Of a stretch of 64,000 nt of DNA, positions 10,836 to 23,227 are shown piece after piece (positions within the stretch are counted from its first letter, which is position 1; every line of letters begins with the position of its first letter). The notes below the pieces were generated by a model that saw nothing but the letters and a program-made list of their open reading frames with translations, searched no databases and was not told the origin of the DNA. A program made the translations under genes and the position numbers. This DNA comes from Chimonanthus salicifolius (taxonomy: Eukaryota > Streptophyta > Magnoliopsida > Laurales > Calycanthaceae): assembly GCA_013350335.1 (NCBI GenBank), contig CM023539.1, positions 43,324,631 through 43,388,630 on the forward strand, in the 5' to 3' direction.

Positions 10836-12290
10836 GGTAACGAAGAAAAATATTATTAAAGAAAAAAAAGTTCAAGAGAGAGGTCTACAAGGTTTAGACC
10901 AAAAAGACAATAAGTGACAATGAAAACAAAAACAAAACTACTTTGTAAGAACAAGGATAGAACAATAACAACTCCAAGAACATGTGCAATCCTAGGACCT
11001 TTTTTCTTCAAATGTAGAAGACCCCTTCAACAGGTCCCTCTAAACCATTTTTGGCAAAGTAGTCTGCTATCCCATTTGTTGCACGCCTGATGTGAACAAA
11101 GGAGACATCAAGGCCCCTAACTAGTGCCCTGATATCCCTAACCGTAGTAATCAACCTCCAAGGGGGTCGCTTCAAACCTTTTGCCCATTGTATAGCATTT
11201 GACGAATCTCTCTCAATTACAAGCTTCCCACCACCAAGACCAACCCAAATGGACAAAGCTCTCCTGATTTTAAAGAGTTCGGCTTCATTAGAGTCTCTAG
11301 TCCCTATTGATTCTGTGAAAATCACGGATGTTTGGCTTGTGTGATCTCTAAGCAGTCCTCCTATACTCGCCGGTCCCGCCGGTTTTCCTCTTGAGGAGGT
11401 GAGCATTCCTCTGTGACTTTGGGACTCTCGTATCTTCTTCTCAAACAACCCTCCCATGAAGATAAAAGGCCACTGGCTTTGAAATCTTTAAATTCCTTGT
11501 TGGGCAGGAGCTAAGAACAAAGTCTCAATTTGGCTTTTTTGAAATAACTCACAGATCTCAGTGGATTTTCCTTCAAAAATTCTGAAATTTCTTTCTGGCA
11601 GATAGTCCAGGAAATAACTGCCAGAATTGTAAGCCATACCGTCCTCCACCTCTTATTGGGATAAGGAAAAAGCCATGAGCCTAGGGATTCTACCCAGGTG
11701 CTAGCACCGACCCATGAAATGCCCATTAAGTTGTAGAAATGACCCCTAAGGTGACAAGCAACCGGGCAAGTAATAAAAAGATGAACAATGGTTTCTTCCG
11801 AAAACCCACAGAGAGGACACCTACAATCATCATCAAATCTCAAGAGACCTCTCCTTCTAAGATCCGATCTTGTAAGAATTTTCTTCTTCACCACAAACCA
11901 AAGGCCTGAATTCGAGGGAGCACCTGATTTTTCCAGACTAGACTAGGGGACATCATTTTGCTATAATTTACTTCACCAAGATTCGAGCCCACCCCAAAGA
12001 CTTCGAACCATTCGAAGTCACATCCATATAGGCAGTGAGTATCGGTAGACTAGGGGACATCATTGAAGAACTCAACTGTTGTGTAGCCACATCCATTATA
12101 GATTTGATCGAATAAATCCCTGAGGAATCACATGTCCATACCATCTCGTTTTCCTCTTCCAAAGCCACAGGAACTCAACTAAAAGTCCTAACAACTTGTC
12201 CTAGACTTTCCTTCTCAAAGGACCTCAACTCTCTCTTAAACTAGACGAACCAAAGGATATTAGGACCTTCCACCCGATAATTGTCTTGAA
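10836..12290 (-). mobile_element. 5'-truncated L1 LINE (zinc-binding RT tail and RNase H)
   Basis: Minus-strand order: FKRELRSFEKESLGQ near 12,210-12,255; MVWTCDSSGIYSIKSIMD near 12,095-12,150; a Cys/His zinc-knuckle-like block (CRCPLCGFSEETIVHLF) at 11,770-11,830; then RNase H with RRATNGIADYFAKNGLEG near 11,035-11,090. The 3' end is at the left, marked by poly(T) at 10,829-10,836. A 17-base repeat (gactaggggacatcatt) at about 11,942 and 12,046 shows an internal rearrangement. No convincing TSD was found. Confidence 0.88.
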
Positions 12291-13290
12291 CTAATATTTG
12301 AGAGTAACTCTTCGCCCATCACTTGCCTATCCCAAAAGAGTTGCTACTAGAGATCAAAAAGCTTCCAATCTCTACCTACACTTGCTAATCCTGAGATTGA
12401 AAGCAAGTACCTTAGAGCTCAAATATACCCAAACCTGGTAATCATATGACGCCGTGGGTAGAATTGAGTGTGAGAAGGATGGATAAAATACAGTTCAACA
12501 AGGGTGATTCAGTTTAAAATATACATTTAAATGGGATTGAAAGGCTAAGTGGGATTAATGGGAATTGGAGGAATTAATAAAATAAGTGGAATTAAGGGTC
12601 AATGGATGGGATCGGTCAACAATGTGGAGCTTGGGGGTTTAAGTGGGAAATTAATTGAAAGTGGGTGATTTAAAGTGGAGTGTGGGTCTAACGGATGAAG
12701 GTTGGGATTTGTTGGTCAATGGTGGTCAACGTAGGGGGTATGAAGATGGGACAAATGACAATGGATTGAATGGGGGCATGGTGACAGTGAGTGAAAGCTG
12801 GGTAGAGGCTGTAAACAACAATAAGGAGGAAGGTCGGATTGGAGGGGTATGGGAGGATCTCAGTTAGGAGAAATTGAGGAGACTGGGATGGTGGAACGTA
12901 GGGGAGATCGTAATACAAGGGCATGGGAGCTCCAAGCCTAGCTGACTCCTGGGTGAAGAGGTGATAGATGGCTGCAGTAGGGGCAGCGATTGTGATGTAG
13001 AAAGAGATGGCTTTTCTGAGCAGAGCCTGGGGGCGTTGGTAACGGGAGTTGTCTGCAAGACTACGTCTGGGCTGTAGGCGCAGTAGACCTATCATCTCCC
13101 ACAAGCAGAGAGAACGACAAAAACTCCATTGGTTGCTGTCGCTCTAGCGATTGCTTAAAACCCACAGAGGAAACAAAGAGAAAGAGCAGAGCACTGTTTG
13201 TTCAAGGAAGGAGAAGAAGGAAGAATGGGAGAAAATCCCAAAACGAGATATCGATTTCAATTCACTGTAGAATCTATGTTTCAATACATC
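12291..13290. other. Unassigned region between L1 and Copia remnant
   Basis: It starts with LTR-like text (to about 12,460) and then a G-rich plus-strand stretch. A 138-codon minus-strand ORF (12688-13104) is Pro/Ser-rich with no domain I recognise; it is more likely non-coding retrotransposon leader than a gene. Confidence 0.4.
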
Positions 13291-15500
13291 ACAATGGCCC
13301 GAGATCTTTAATTGCAAAGGCACGGTGAAGATACTTTTTGAATGTAGAGATGGCGGTGGCATCATTACCAGTGAGAACAATATCATCCACATAAACAACT
13401 AAAATCATGACCACAACAGGACGGCGATAGATAAAAACAGAGTGATCATCTGACAGCGAGAGAAACCATAAGGCAATAGGGCACCACTGAACTTCTCAAA
13501 CCAAGCCAGTGGGGATTGCTTGAGGCCATAAAGTGCTTTGCGGAGTCAACATACTGAATGAGGCTCCCCCTATCGGACAAACTCCGGAGGAGGGAGCATA
13601 TAAACTTCATCCTGTAAATCACCATGAAGGAAGGCATTCATCACATCCAGCTGATGAAGCGGCCATGCATTGGTGGTGGCAAGAGAGATTCAAAATGCGA
13701 ACAGAGGTAATCTTGGCCACAGGGGAGAAGGTCTCCTGATAGTCCACACCATAAGTCTGTGTGAATCTTTTGGCAACCAACCGAGCCTTATAGTGAGCAA
13801 TGCATCCGTCGGGATTATGCTTCAAGGCAAAGGCCCATTTGCAGCCAACTGGGGTCTTTCCTGGAGGAAAAGGCACCGTATCCCAAGTATGATTTTGTTC
13901 TAGTGCCTCTAATTCTTAAGCCATGGCTGCCTTCCAAGAGGGGTCTCGAAGTGCAATGTCAACTCTCTTAGGAATCTTAACATTGTCCAGTGCTGTGAGG
14001 AAACTGTAATAGGAAGGAGTAACAACATGATAGGAAACAAACTGTGCAAGAGGATGAAGGGTACAGGTACGCTTACCTTTCCGAATGGTGATAAGAAGGT
14101 CGAACTCAACATAGATGGGTGGATCTGGACAAGAGGCAGAGGTGATAGGAGCGTGTATTGGCGGCCGATGTTGGGGTGGCCGGTGTTGATATACCAAGGT
14201 AGGCTTGGAAGTGCTGGCTGGAGGGGACCGAGAGGGAGGAGTACCGGTAGGAAGAAGAGGTAAAACAGGGACTAAAGCTGGACCAGAGGATGTAGAAAAG
14301 TATGGGACTGTCTCAAAGAAGGTGACATCCATAGACACATAAGTTTTGCCATTGGTAGGATCAAGACACTTGTAGCCTTTGTGAAAGGGTGAATAACGAT
14401 GCAACGCACAGCACGAGGGGAAAGTTTATCTCCAGAGAACAGGTGAACAAAGCATGCACAACCAAAAACATGTAATGGCAAAATGGGAATATATTTATGG
14501 AGGGAGAGAAGTTGAATGGGGGATTGATCGGACAATACATGGGATGGCATGTGATTAATAAGATAACAAGAGGTTAAAATTGCCTCAGGCCAGTAAGACT
14601 GTGGAACGTGCATGGTAAAGAGGAGGGTGCGGGCTACCTCAAGAAGGTGTCTGTTTTTTCTTTCCTCGACACCATTATGTTGGGGGGTGGATGGGCATGA
14701 CAAATGTGATTCAATACCATACTCGTGTAAAAAAGTAATAAAGGAATGAGATAAATATTCTCCCCCGTTATCATTGTGTAGAGTTTTAATTTTTAAATCA
14801 AAATGAGTAGCAACCCAAGTATAAAACGTGCGAAAATGATCAAATACTTCAGACTTATTTTTCATGAAATAAATCAATGCCATTCACGAAAAATCATCAA
14901 TAAATGACACAAAATATCGAAAACCAGTGCGAGAGAGATAAGGAGATTGCCAAAAGTTCAGAATGAACAATAGAAAATAAGGAAGATGCTCGTTTATTCA
15001 TAGAGGTAGGAAAAAAAGTTCTAATATGTTTGCCAAATTGGCAAGGTTCACATCTAAAATACTTAAAAGATAAAGAGGGAACAAGCTTTCGCAAAACAGA
15101 ATCACTAGGATGGCCAAGCCGGCAATGCCACAGCCACAAATCAGACGAGAACGAGGTCGAGCAAGCTTCAGAAGTAGCAGCAAGAGGATCAAAAAGGTAT
15201 AAGCCCCCAACTTCACGCCCACCACCAATCACTTGTCTCATGGTCAGATCCTGAAAAACACAATGAGAGGGAAAAAAGGTGACTGAGCAATTGAATTGTT
15301 GAGTAAGGGCACTAAGAAAAAGCAAATTACGAGATAAACGGGGAACATGTAACACAGATGAAAGGTGCATGGTGGAAGAGAGAGGAATAGATCCTTTACC
15401 AGTAAGGTAGTAGAAGAACCATTAGCTACTCGAACAATACCAAATGAGTAAAAAAAAGGGGAGCCAATCATGTTGGCAAAAAAGGAAAACATTAATTACA
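13290..15500 (-). mobile_element. Copia retrotransposon remnant 1 (GAG-pre-integrase, integrase, part of RT)
   Basis: Minus-strand order: GAG-pre-integrase HHCC zinc region (WHCRLGHPSDSVLRKLV, CEPCQFGKH) near 15,030-15,150; integrase core (HNDNGGEYLS, PQHNGVEERKNRHLLE) near 14,620-14,800; then the N-terminal RT block ([34 protein letters not shown]) near 13,690-13,850. The YVDDIVLTGND catalytic motif lies at 13,360-13,400. The order is that of Ty1/Copia Pol. The frame is broken several times. The copy stops near 13,296, within the RT just after AIKDLG, and RNase H is missing. I found no LTR pair. Confidence 0.93.
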
Positions 15501-15829
15501 AGTTGATTATGAAAATACATTGAACTTGGACACTGTCCAGAGATGGGTCCGGAGTTAAGTCCGGTCCCACAACAAAGAGGGCTTCATATACACATTCAAC
15601 CCAAACCAAAATAGAAAAAGGAAATCAAATGAAAATAAAAATGGAAAATAGAATGGTAAATAAGAAAAATAGAAAAAGCGAAATGGAAGTCGGCTTCATG
15701 GGTGCTGTGCTGAATCGTTGGTGCTGGAAAGGGAAGTTTCCATCTTCCTGTTCTTGCTATTTTCTTGTGTTTCCAAACACAGGAGTCTCACCGTCACACG
15801 TGCGACATCATCATACTTTGAGCCTCTGA

Positions 15830-16265
15830 GTTCTACTTTTGAGTAACTCTGAGAAAGCGATATTTGTATATCATTGAGAGAGTTACCTTGTGCTTAAACA
15901 TGCAATTCTTACTACTCTTTTGAGAAAGATCATTTGTAAAGGGTTGGTATTACCCTATATGAATAAGAAGGGGTGTCTTCTACTTCAGAATTGAGATAAG
16001 TGGGGAACTCATGTTTGTAATGGTATCTTCTCCACCCGAAGGAGGAGGAGCAATAGTGGATTTGAATCCTCAAGTTGGGAACTTGAGGCTAGGACGTAGG
16101 CGGGGAGTCGAACCTCGTTAAAATACTGAGTTTGCTTTCCATCTCCCTCTTATCTCTTCTTTCCATTTGAGCATTTACTTTACTTGTTTTATTTCATGCT
16201 CTTCAATTTGTGTGGTTTGTTTAAATCTCAAAAAGTTTGCTAAGACCCAATTCACCCCCACTCTT
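15830..16265 (+). mobile_element. Copia-like LTR 3' end followed by primer-site-like text
   Basis: It contains the ggagtcgaacctcgttaaaa and gacccaattcacccccactc blocks typical of the 3' part of SIRE-like Copia LTRs. The triplicated unit at 20,735-22,412 has the same architecture. It may be the far end of the LTR seen at 9,641-10,835. There is no coding content. Confidence 0.5.
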
Positions 16266-16343
16266 GGGTCAACATCTGGGTAATAGAAACTACAACAAAA
16301 TTCTTTTCATTTCCACTTTATTAATCTCGTTAAATGGATAACT

Positions 16344-18034
16344 TTTTTTTTGAAATGGTTACTATATTAATAGGCCAAAAAAAAAAAAAAAACCACCAGA
16401 GGTGCAAATACAAAGCAAGCAATAGAAAGCAACCCAGCACCCTAGTACACCTACAAGAAACCCAAAACAAGAAAGAAGGAGAAATACAACTTTAGAGCAG
16501 AGCTTTATGCAAGAAAAATGCATTCTTTCCTGGCTTGCAGGATTTCAGACATGGGGATATTTTGGAATTCATCGAGAGAAGAGGCCCACGAGCGCATTTA
16601 GAAAAAACTAGCTATACACTGCTTGAGAAAACTCCGCTAAATTCTTAAAAATCTTATTATTTTGTTTTCATCAAAGACTCCAACACGTGGCAAAAGGAGC
16701 AAGACGCCACAAAGCAGAGCACTTTGGCGAGACCAAGGTGATCTCCCATGCATATGAAAGTCGAGCAATTGATGAAGGCATAGCCCATTGAAAACTAAAT
16801 CGATCCAAGACAGAACTCCAAATAGCAAAAGAGAGGACAATGGATAAGGAGATGATCCACTCTTCCGAAGCTTGAAGACAGAATGGGCAGGCACTGGCGA
16901 GAACTCTTCCTATTTTGCACAAATTATCTTGAGTAAGGATTTTCCCCAAACCCGCAATCCAAAGGAAGCTAATTGCCCGAGGCAGAGCTTTGAAAGAACA
17001 AATGGCAGGGTTAACCAAAGTAATAGATTATTCTGATTGTTCCAAGCATAGAAAGACTTCATTGAAAAACTACAGAAAGGGTTAGGCCACCACAACAGGG
17101 AATCCTCCTCAAAAATTCGGATCTTAAAGGAGCTAAGCATCTGGAAGAGATTAGAGAAATGTTTTATTTCGGCATTAGATAGGTTTCGCCAGAGGAAAAC
17201 AACTCACAAAACTTCATCACCCACAAAAGAGTAGAAATCTGACCTAAGGGCGAAAGAGAGGCGGTAAAAGAAAGGGAAACAGATAGGCAGAGTGGAGTTG
17301 CCAAAACTTAACTCTATCATCACTCCCCACTTTAAATATAATCCCATGTTTAAATTTGTCAATACAAGAGGAGATGGCTCTCCACATACTTGAGGCTCTA
17401 CGAGGGGAAGGATTGATGTCCCAACCAAAATTTACCCAAATTGTACTTGGAAATGAGAAGAGACTTCCATAGAGCTTCTTCCTCAGAAGCGATCCTCCAC
17501 AACCATTTAAACAAAAGAGCGACGTTAACATCCTTGGAGCGAACACCAAGGCCACCCTCATCAACAGGGAGACAAACTTGTTGCCAACTTACAAGGTGGT
17601 CTTTCCTCCAGTCCTCCAAGTCACCCCAACGGAAATTCCACATAATTTTCTCCCGAAAGAAAATTACTTTGTTGGGGCACCTAAAAGTAGACAGGAAATA
17701 GACTGGAAATGCTGAGATTACAGACTACAAAAGGGTGATTCTACCATTGAATGACAAGTACTTTCTTCTCCATGAAGCAAGGCGCTTGCTTAACTTGTGA
17801 ATAATGGGCTCCCACTACGAGTAACTGGGAGAGCAGATACACAAAGGAAGGCCTAGATAAATATAGAGGGAAGAGAAAATGACACACATCCCAAAAGCCC
17901 CGACATGCAAGCTAGCGCATTACCGTCAAGGTTAATACCAAATATCTCACTTTTTAGGTAGGTGATGCAGAGGAGGACGACGACTCAAACCATCTAAGGA
18001 GGGATCAAAGATTCATAACAGACTCCCATCCATA
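16344..18034 (-). mobile_element. 5'-truncated L1 LINE with 15-bp TSD
   Basis: It is flanked by gttaaatggataact (16329-16343) and gttagatggataact (18035-18049), one mismatch. The minus-strand ORF2 C-terminal text begins RWGDLEDWRKDHLVSWQQVC near 17,575-17,635 and continues GGLGVRSKDVN. The zinc-knuckle-like ACPFCLQASEEW follows near 16,850-16,890. The 3' end is the poly(T) at 16,343-16,351. It sits 228 bp from exon J on the intron side. It is in the same orientation as the host gene and has several frame breaks. Confidence 0.92.
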
Positions 18035-18262
18035 GTTAGATGGATAACTCAATGCATCTAACATTAATTATGTGGATAAAATCACATGTCAATGCTCAAA
18101 ATTAGGCCTCAATTATTACAAAATAGATCAGTTAAATGAAAGACTACATTGTTTATATCTTAAACAGTGCTGTAAATGGAAAAAAAAAAAAAAAACAAAA
18201 CAATCACAATGTTTACCTTAAGCATTTAAAAGTTTCAGGTCTGTACAAATCAGGTGGCATAC

Positions 18263-18348
18263 CTGTGGATGATCTGCATTGAATGGTGGAATGCCTACAA
18301 GTAGCTCAAAGAGAATAATACCCACAGACCACCAATCTGCAGTTGCGC
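18263..18348 (-). CDS. IRE: IRE kinase exon J (alpha-F helix)
   Basis: An 86 bp exon: two bases completing Gly, then 28 codons, [20 protein letters not shown] and [19 protein letters not shown] is the kinase subdomain IX helix. The acceptor is TTTTTAG and the donor GTATGC. It lies 114 bp from exon I. The intron after it is 13,250 bp and contains L1, Copia, Gypsy and TRIM insertions. Confidence 0.96.
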
Positions 18349-18462
18349 CTAAAAACCAAATAAATTTGAGGCAAAAGATGTCAATGTATATAAAAATAGA
18401 AATAACACAATTGATTTATTTTGTGCATCATTTAGTTCCTACACCAGAATAGGATTACAAAC

Positions 18463-18673
18463 CATGTCCCATTCCTAAAAGTATTTCTGGTGCCAAATAA
18501 TCAGGAGTGCCAACAGCTGATTGCTTTTGTCGCTCCTCTCGTTTTTGTTTTTGTTGAGATGTAGACAAATTTGGATCATCGTCTCCAAGCAAAGAGGTGT
18601 TGATGATGGTTGGGCCTGATAAATCATCAGTGCTAGTTATAAGACCAACCTTGGACAGCCCAAAATCTGTCAA
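18463..18673 (-). CDS. IRE: IRE kinase exon I (DFG, extended activation segment, APE)
   Basis: A 211 bp exon of 70 codons plus one base. It starts [12 protein letters not shown] after acceptor ATTACAG. About 40 residues of acidic, Ser/Gln/Lys-rich insert ([19 protein letters not shown]) follow, then [23 protein letters not shown] supplies the metal-binding Asp, and GTPDYLAPE is the AGC activation/P+1 segment. The long insert between DFG and APE is a feature of the IRE-like kinase group. The donor is GTTTGT. The codon split by the junction is completed by the first two bases of exon J to give Gly. Confidence 0.97.
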
Positions 18674-18949
18674 CTGTAATGAAAGGGATTAGGGATTTAT
18701 GAGAAGTAATATCCACCAAAGGAAGAGTAATTCCAATCAATGATGAATTGCTAAAATTCCCAAAAAATAGAGAAAATGGGGGAAAATAGAAGCAACAATC
18801 TACAAGATAAATCAACCAGATATACTGGACTAGTAGCCTAAGAGGTATAACCACCACCATCTTTTTCAAGTAGAAATTTATCATTTGTCATTTTCATCTT
18901 TTAACTAAACAATAGTTGACACAATTCGCTAGTCTAATGGGAATACCAT

Positions 18950-19725
18950 GGGTTTTTTATAGGACCTGCGAAGAGGTATAGTGAGGTCTTGGTTCCTTTC
19001 TCGCATTGACCCTAAGATGAAGATCGTCTGGAACATGATTCCAACAGTGATCTTATGGTCAGTTTGGAAGGCGAGGAACGCTAGGATCTTCCAGGACAAG
19101 ATTACCAAGGAAAGTGAGATCTTCCAAAAAGCCAAATGGAGGCTTTGCGTTTGGCTCATCTGTAGAAAAGATTTCAAGGGAGACAAATTAACTAATCTCC
19201 ATCTGTTCTTGGGAGGGTTGCCTGAGCGGGAACCCAAAAAACTAAAAACACTAGTCAATTGGTCTCTTCCTCAGCAAGGCGTCCACAAATTCAATGTTGA
19301 TGGGGCATCAAAAGGAAAACTTGGACCGACAGAGATAGGGGGCGTCCTTAGAGATCATAACAGTAAAACTTCCCTATTCTTCTTTGAGTTGGTAGAGCTA
19401 GGAGACTCAAACAAGGCAGTACTCCTCAGTATCAGAAGAGCTTTGACCATATGAAATTAGTCGGGCACGGTAAATTGGTTATAGAGGGGATTCGGCAACT
19501 GCTATCAAGTGGGTTAAGGGGTTGAAGGGACCTTCTTGGAGAGTGAGCACTGTGGTGAGGGAGATTATGGCTCTCACTTCGGGTCACGAGATATCCTGCG
19601 TCCTAATTACACGCACAACTAACGGTGTGGATGATTTCTTTTACTCCAAATCACTTTCTAACGTGATGGAAATACGACTTTCTTTTATAAGCTTTGACTT
19701 GCCCATATACGGCATTCTGTAATTA
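18950..19725 (+). mobile_element. L1 LINE 3' fragment (RT tail and RNase H)
   Basis: Plus-strand text IVWNMIPTVILWSVWKARNA near 19,024-19,080 is the standard L1 ORF2 C-terminal block. RNase H follows (HKFNVDGASKGKLGPTEIGG near 19,285-19,345, then WRVSTVVREIMAL). A stop interrupts RNase H near 19,453. No poly(A) or TSD was found. It starts about 280 bp upstream (gene sense) of exon I. Confidence 0.88.
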
Positions 19726-19729
19726 TTTT

Positions 19730-20734
19730 TGTTAGGGCCTCGGTTTGACCAAGTCTATGTATTGTCAATTCTGTGACAGAGCGTGACCGAGTGTGTTGGA
19801 CCTTGCCTTGGAAGATTGTGAAGATGTCAGAAGATCTACTGTGCATTGAAGAGTCCACACGAACATGTGATTGGCACACAGGTAAGTGAACCTTAGTGGA
19901 CCTTAGGTTAAGCCTAAATACCTTAGAAGTTGATGGTTAATAAATTGAAAAACTTGAAAAATGTTTGACTCTTGGCTTTTTGAGGTCTGAAACATTTTGT
20001 CGAGGCCTCAAAGATTGTCCACAACTAAGCAAAAATGATAGCTGGATTCCAAAGTGTGATCTCATGGTCATCTGGCCTTTGACCAAATATCTTACAAGAT
20101 ATGGTAAGAAAGATTTGAAAAAGGGGAAAGGCTGCTCATGAGTTTTGAAAGATCTTATGCCTCATCATGATTGGAAACATTATAGAAATATAGAGATCCT
20201 AGAAGGCTCTTTTGGATTTGATGAGATTGTGAAAAATCAGTTTGCCATCTCATACTCATGAACAAATCTTTTGAAGCTAAGCATCGTGGGTGATAATCTA
20301 ATACATATTTGGAAAGGCTCCATAAAGGATTATTAAGAAATCATTTTTGCCATGACTTGGTAGTTAAATATTCTGATTGGCAATCACGGACAGGTGGTGA
20401 ATTAGTGAGCTGGTCATTGACTAAAAATCATTAGAAGTAAAGGTTTGAAATCTGGAAATTTAGTGAGCTAAACTTCCAAATACAGGCTCGAGGCCTTGAA
20501 AGAAATCTAGAGGCCTCGAGACTTAACTGTTCCAAAAACAGTCTTATAAATGTACGGCTGGTTGAATTCAAAATATAAAGCTGAATATTGGTAAATAAAA
20601 AACAGTCACCAGAGACCTTTCCCATCCCTTTTCCTCTCTCCTTCATCATCCTTTACAAGGAGATGAAAAAGTATTCGATGTTTAAGTTATGATGAAGATG
20701 AGGACTGATTTACTAGGACCCAAAAACTAGTACA
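19730..20734 (+). mobile_element. SIRE-like Copia LTR segment
   Basis: Non-coding LTR-type text with palindromic ctcgaggcct / aggcctcgag elements near 20,486-20,520. It leads directly into the triplicated LTR-end unit. The 5' border is unclear, since the L1 fragment abuts it. Confidence 0.45.
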
Positions 20735-22412
20735 ATCATTGTCCTAGAATCCATGTTCCGCTGTGCCAAAGCTCACTAAAAAATGGACCAGATTTGAAGG
20801 AAGAGGTGCGGAGACATTAACAAGAAGAACACTCATTTTGAAGAATTGTTAAGGCCCAAGGCAAGTGTTCCTCTTAGTCTTTTTATTTGATATCACATTG
20901 TAAGGTGGACTAGAACATTGTGTTCGAACCAACCAAAAAAATAGGCATCAAAGATTAGACCATGGGGGTCGAACCTCTATAAAAAAATTAGGTTGTACTA
21001 TCTGGGTGTGAAGCCCATTCATAGTATAGTGGGACGACCCTAGAGTTGGGAAGTCTGACAGTGGATGTAGGTTCAAGTGAACCGAACCACTATAAATGAT
21101 TGTGCAATGTGGTTTGCTTTGATGGTTTGATTCCTTTGTTTATCACTTGTATACACATTTATTCCGCTGCACATATTGTTAAATTGATTTATTTTAAAAA
21201 GGGAAATAAAATAGGATCAGACCTATTCAACCCCTCCCCCCCCCCCCTCTCTCTCTCTCTCGGTCTTGCATACTTTTAGTAATGGAATTTCAATTGGTAA
21301 AATCATTGTCCTAGAATCATGTTCCGCTATGCCAAAGCTCACTAAAGAATGGACCAGATCTAAAGGAAGAGGCGCAGAGACATCAACAAGAAGAACACTC
21401 ATTTTGAAGAATTGTTAAGGCCCAAGGCAAGTGTTCCTCTTAGTCTTTTTATTTGATATCACATTATAAGGTGGACTAGAACATTGTGTTCGAACCACCT
21501 AAAAAAATAGGCGTCGAAGATTAGACCATGGGGGTCGAACCTCTATAAAAAAATTAGGTTGTACTATCTGGGTGTGAAGCCCATTCATAGTATAGTGGGA
21601 CGACCCTAGAGTTGGGAAGTCTGACAGTGGATGTAGGTTCAAGTGAACCGAACCACTATAAATGATTGTGCAATGTGGTTTGCTTTGATGATTTGATTCC
21701 TTTGTTTATCACTTGTATACACATTTATTCCGCTGCACATATTGTTATATTGATTTATTTTAAAAAGGGAAATAAAATCGGATCAGGCCTATTCACCCTC
21801 CTCTAGGTCTTGCATACTTTTAGTAACAGAATTTCAATTGGTAAAATCATTGTTCTAGAATCCATGTTCAGCTGTGCCAAAGCTCACTAAAGAATGGGCC
21901 AGATCTGAAGGAAGAGGAATGGAGACATCAACAAGAAGAACACTCATTTTGAAGAATTGTTAAGGCCCAAGGCAAGTGTTCCTCTTAGTCTTTTTATTTG
22001 ATATCACATTGTAAGGTGGACTAGAACATTGTGTTCGAACCACCGAAAAAATAAGGCGTCGAAGATTAGACCATGGGGGTCGAACCTCTATAAAAAATTA
22101 GGTTGTACTATCTGGGTGTAAAGCCCATTCATAGTATATTGGGACGACCCTAGAATTGGGAAGTTTGACAGTAGATGTAGGTTCAAGTGAATTGGACCAC
22201 TATAAATGATTGTGCAATGTGGTTTGCTTTGATGGTTTGATTCCTTTGTTTATCACTTGTATACACATTTATTCCAGTGCACATATTGTTAAATTGATTT
22301 ATTTTAAAAAGAGAAATAAAATCGGATCAGACCTATTCAACTCCTCCTCTCCCCCCCCCCCCCCCCCCCCTTCTCTAGGTCTTACATACTTCTAGTAACT
22401 GGAATTTCAATT
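20735..22412 (+). repeat. Three tandem copies of an LTR-end plus leader unit (~545-567 bp)
   Basis: The same landmark (tcattgtcctagaatc) occurs near 20,737, 21,304 and 21,848, giving periods of 567 and 544. Each unit has a leader-like block, then tcttagtctttttatttgat, then an LTR-end block (ggatgtaggttcaagtga), then a C/T-rich tract and an aatttcaattggta segment resembling a worn primer-binding site. Copies are over 95% alike by eye and differ mainly at the C/CT tracts (about 21,235-21,262 and 22,348-22,371). Confidence 0.9.
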
Positions 22413-23227
22413 TTCACCTTTACCTCTCATTGTCTGGAATCATGCACTGCTGCATACTTAGGATAACATTATTGAGCAGTAACTACACAATGAGACATTG
22501 TCCAAATTTAATTTTTTTTATATCAGGTTTGTATTGACTCAGAGAATCTATTAATAGGCTTTTGGCGCGCTCCGCGCGAAAATAATCCTTGAAAAATAAA
22601 AAATTTCAAAATAGGACGAGTATTTTGGGACAGAGGGAGTAATATCCTTCACTTTGTATATACCAACAATGTCTTTTACTCCTACTAATGTAGCATTGTC
22701 CACTCATCTCAACGCTAGGAACTCTAGACATCTCAATTTATTGTGGACCAGCTCTTTTGGGAGACTCAAGTATTAAATTTGAATAAGGAGATGCATATTT
22801 ATTATTATTTGGTCCCTACATAATTGGTAAGATGGGTAGAGGGCTTCATGGATGATATAATTCAAAAGAAACTCTTCAATCTAAATCATTATAATTTTTT
22901 GAGATGAGCTACAAAAAGCCAACAGCTTGATCAAACCTTAAAGTCCAAAATCACAAGGCTAAAAGGATCAAGTGAGGTTCAAATTTTATCCATCCATTGT
23001 CTTTGCCATATTCTACATATTCCATCCAAAAATGTATGAAGCCACTAAAGATTTCAATGAGTACCCTCCCTAAATAGAAAGACTTAAAAAAGTCTTCTTA
23101 GAGTTTCAATGCTAGTGTACTTTGCTTTTAAAATGATGTGTTAAGTTAATATACATAATTAAAATACAAACTAAAAATGTTACATATGGCATTTTAATAA
23201 CTCTTAATTGGGCTCAAAAGATGAAAA
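22413..23227. other. Intron sequence with a Stowaway-like end
   Basis: No coding content. At 22,605-22,641 the text aggacgagtattttgggaca followed by gagggagta resembles one terminal inverted repeat of a Stowaway/Mariner-type MITE. The opposite end is absent. A GC-rich island ggcgcgctccgcgcg lies just left of it. Confidence 0.4.

Noticed and set aside
12688..13104. 138-codon minus-strand ORF as a possible gene
   Set aside because: Pro/Ser-rich, no recognisable domain, lies between retrotransposon pieces and overlaps other open frames.
22605..22641. Complete Stowaway MITE
   Set aside because: Only one terminal repeat-like end is present; no partner or TA duplication was found.
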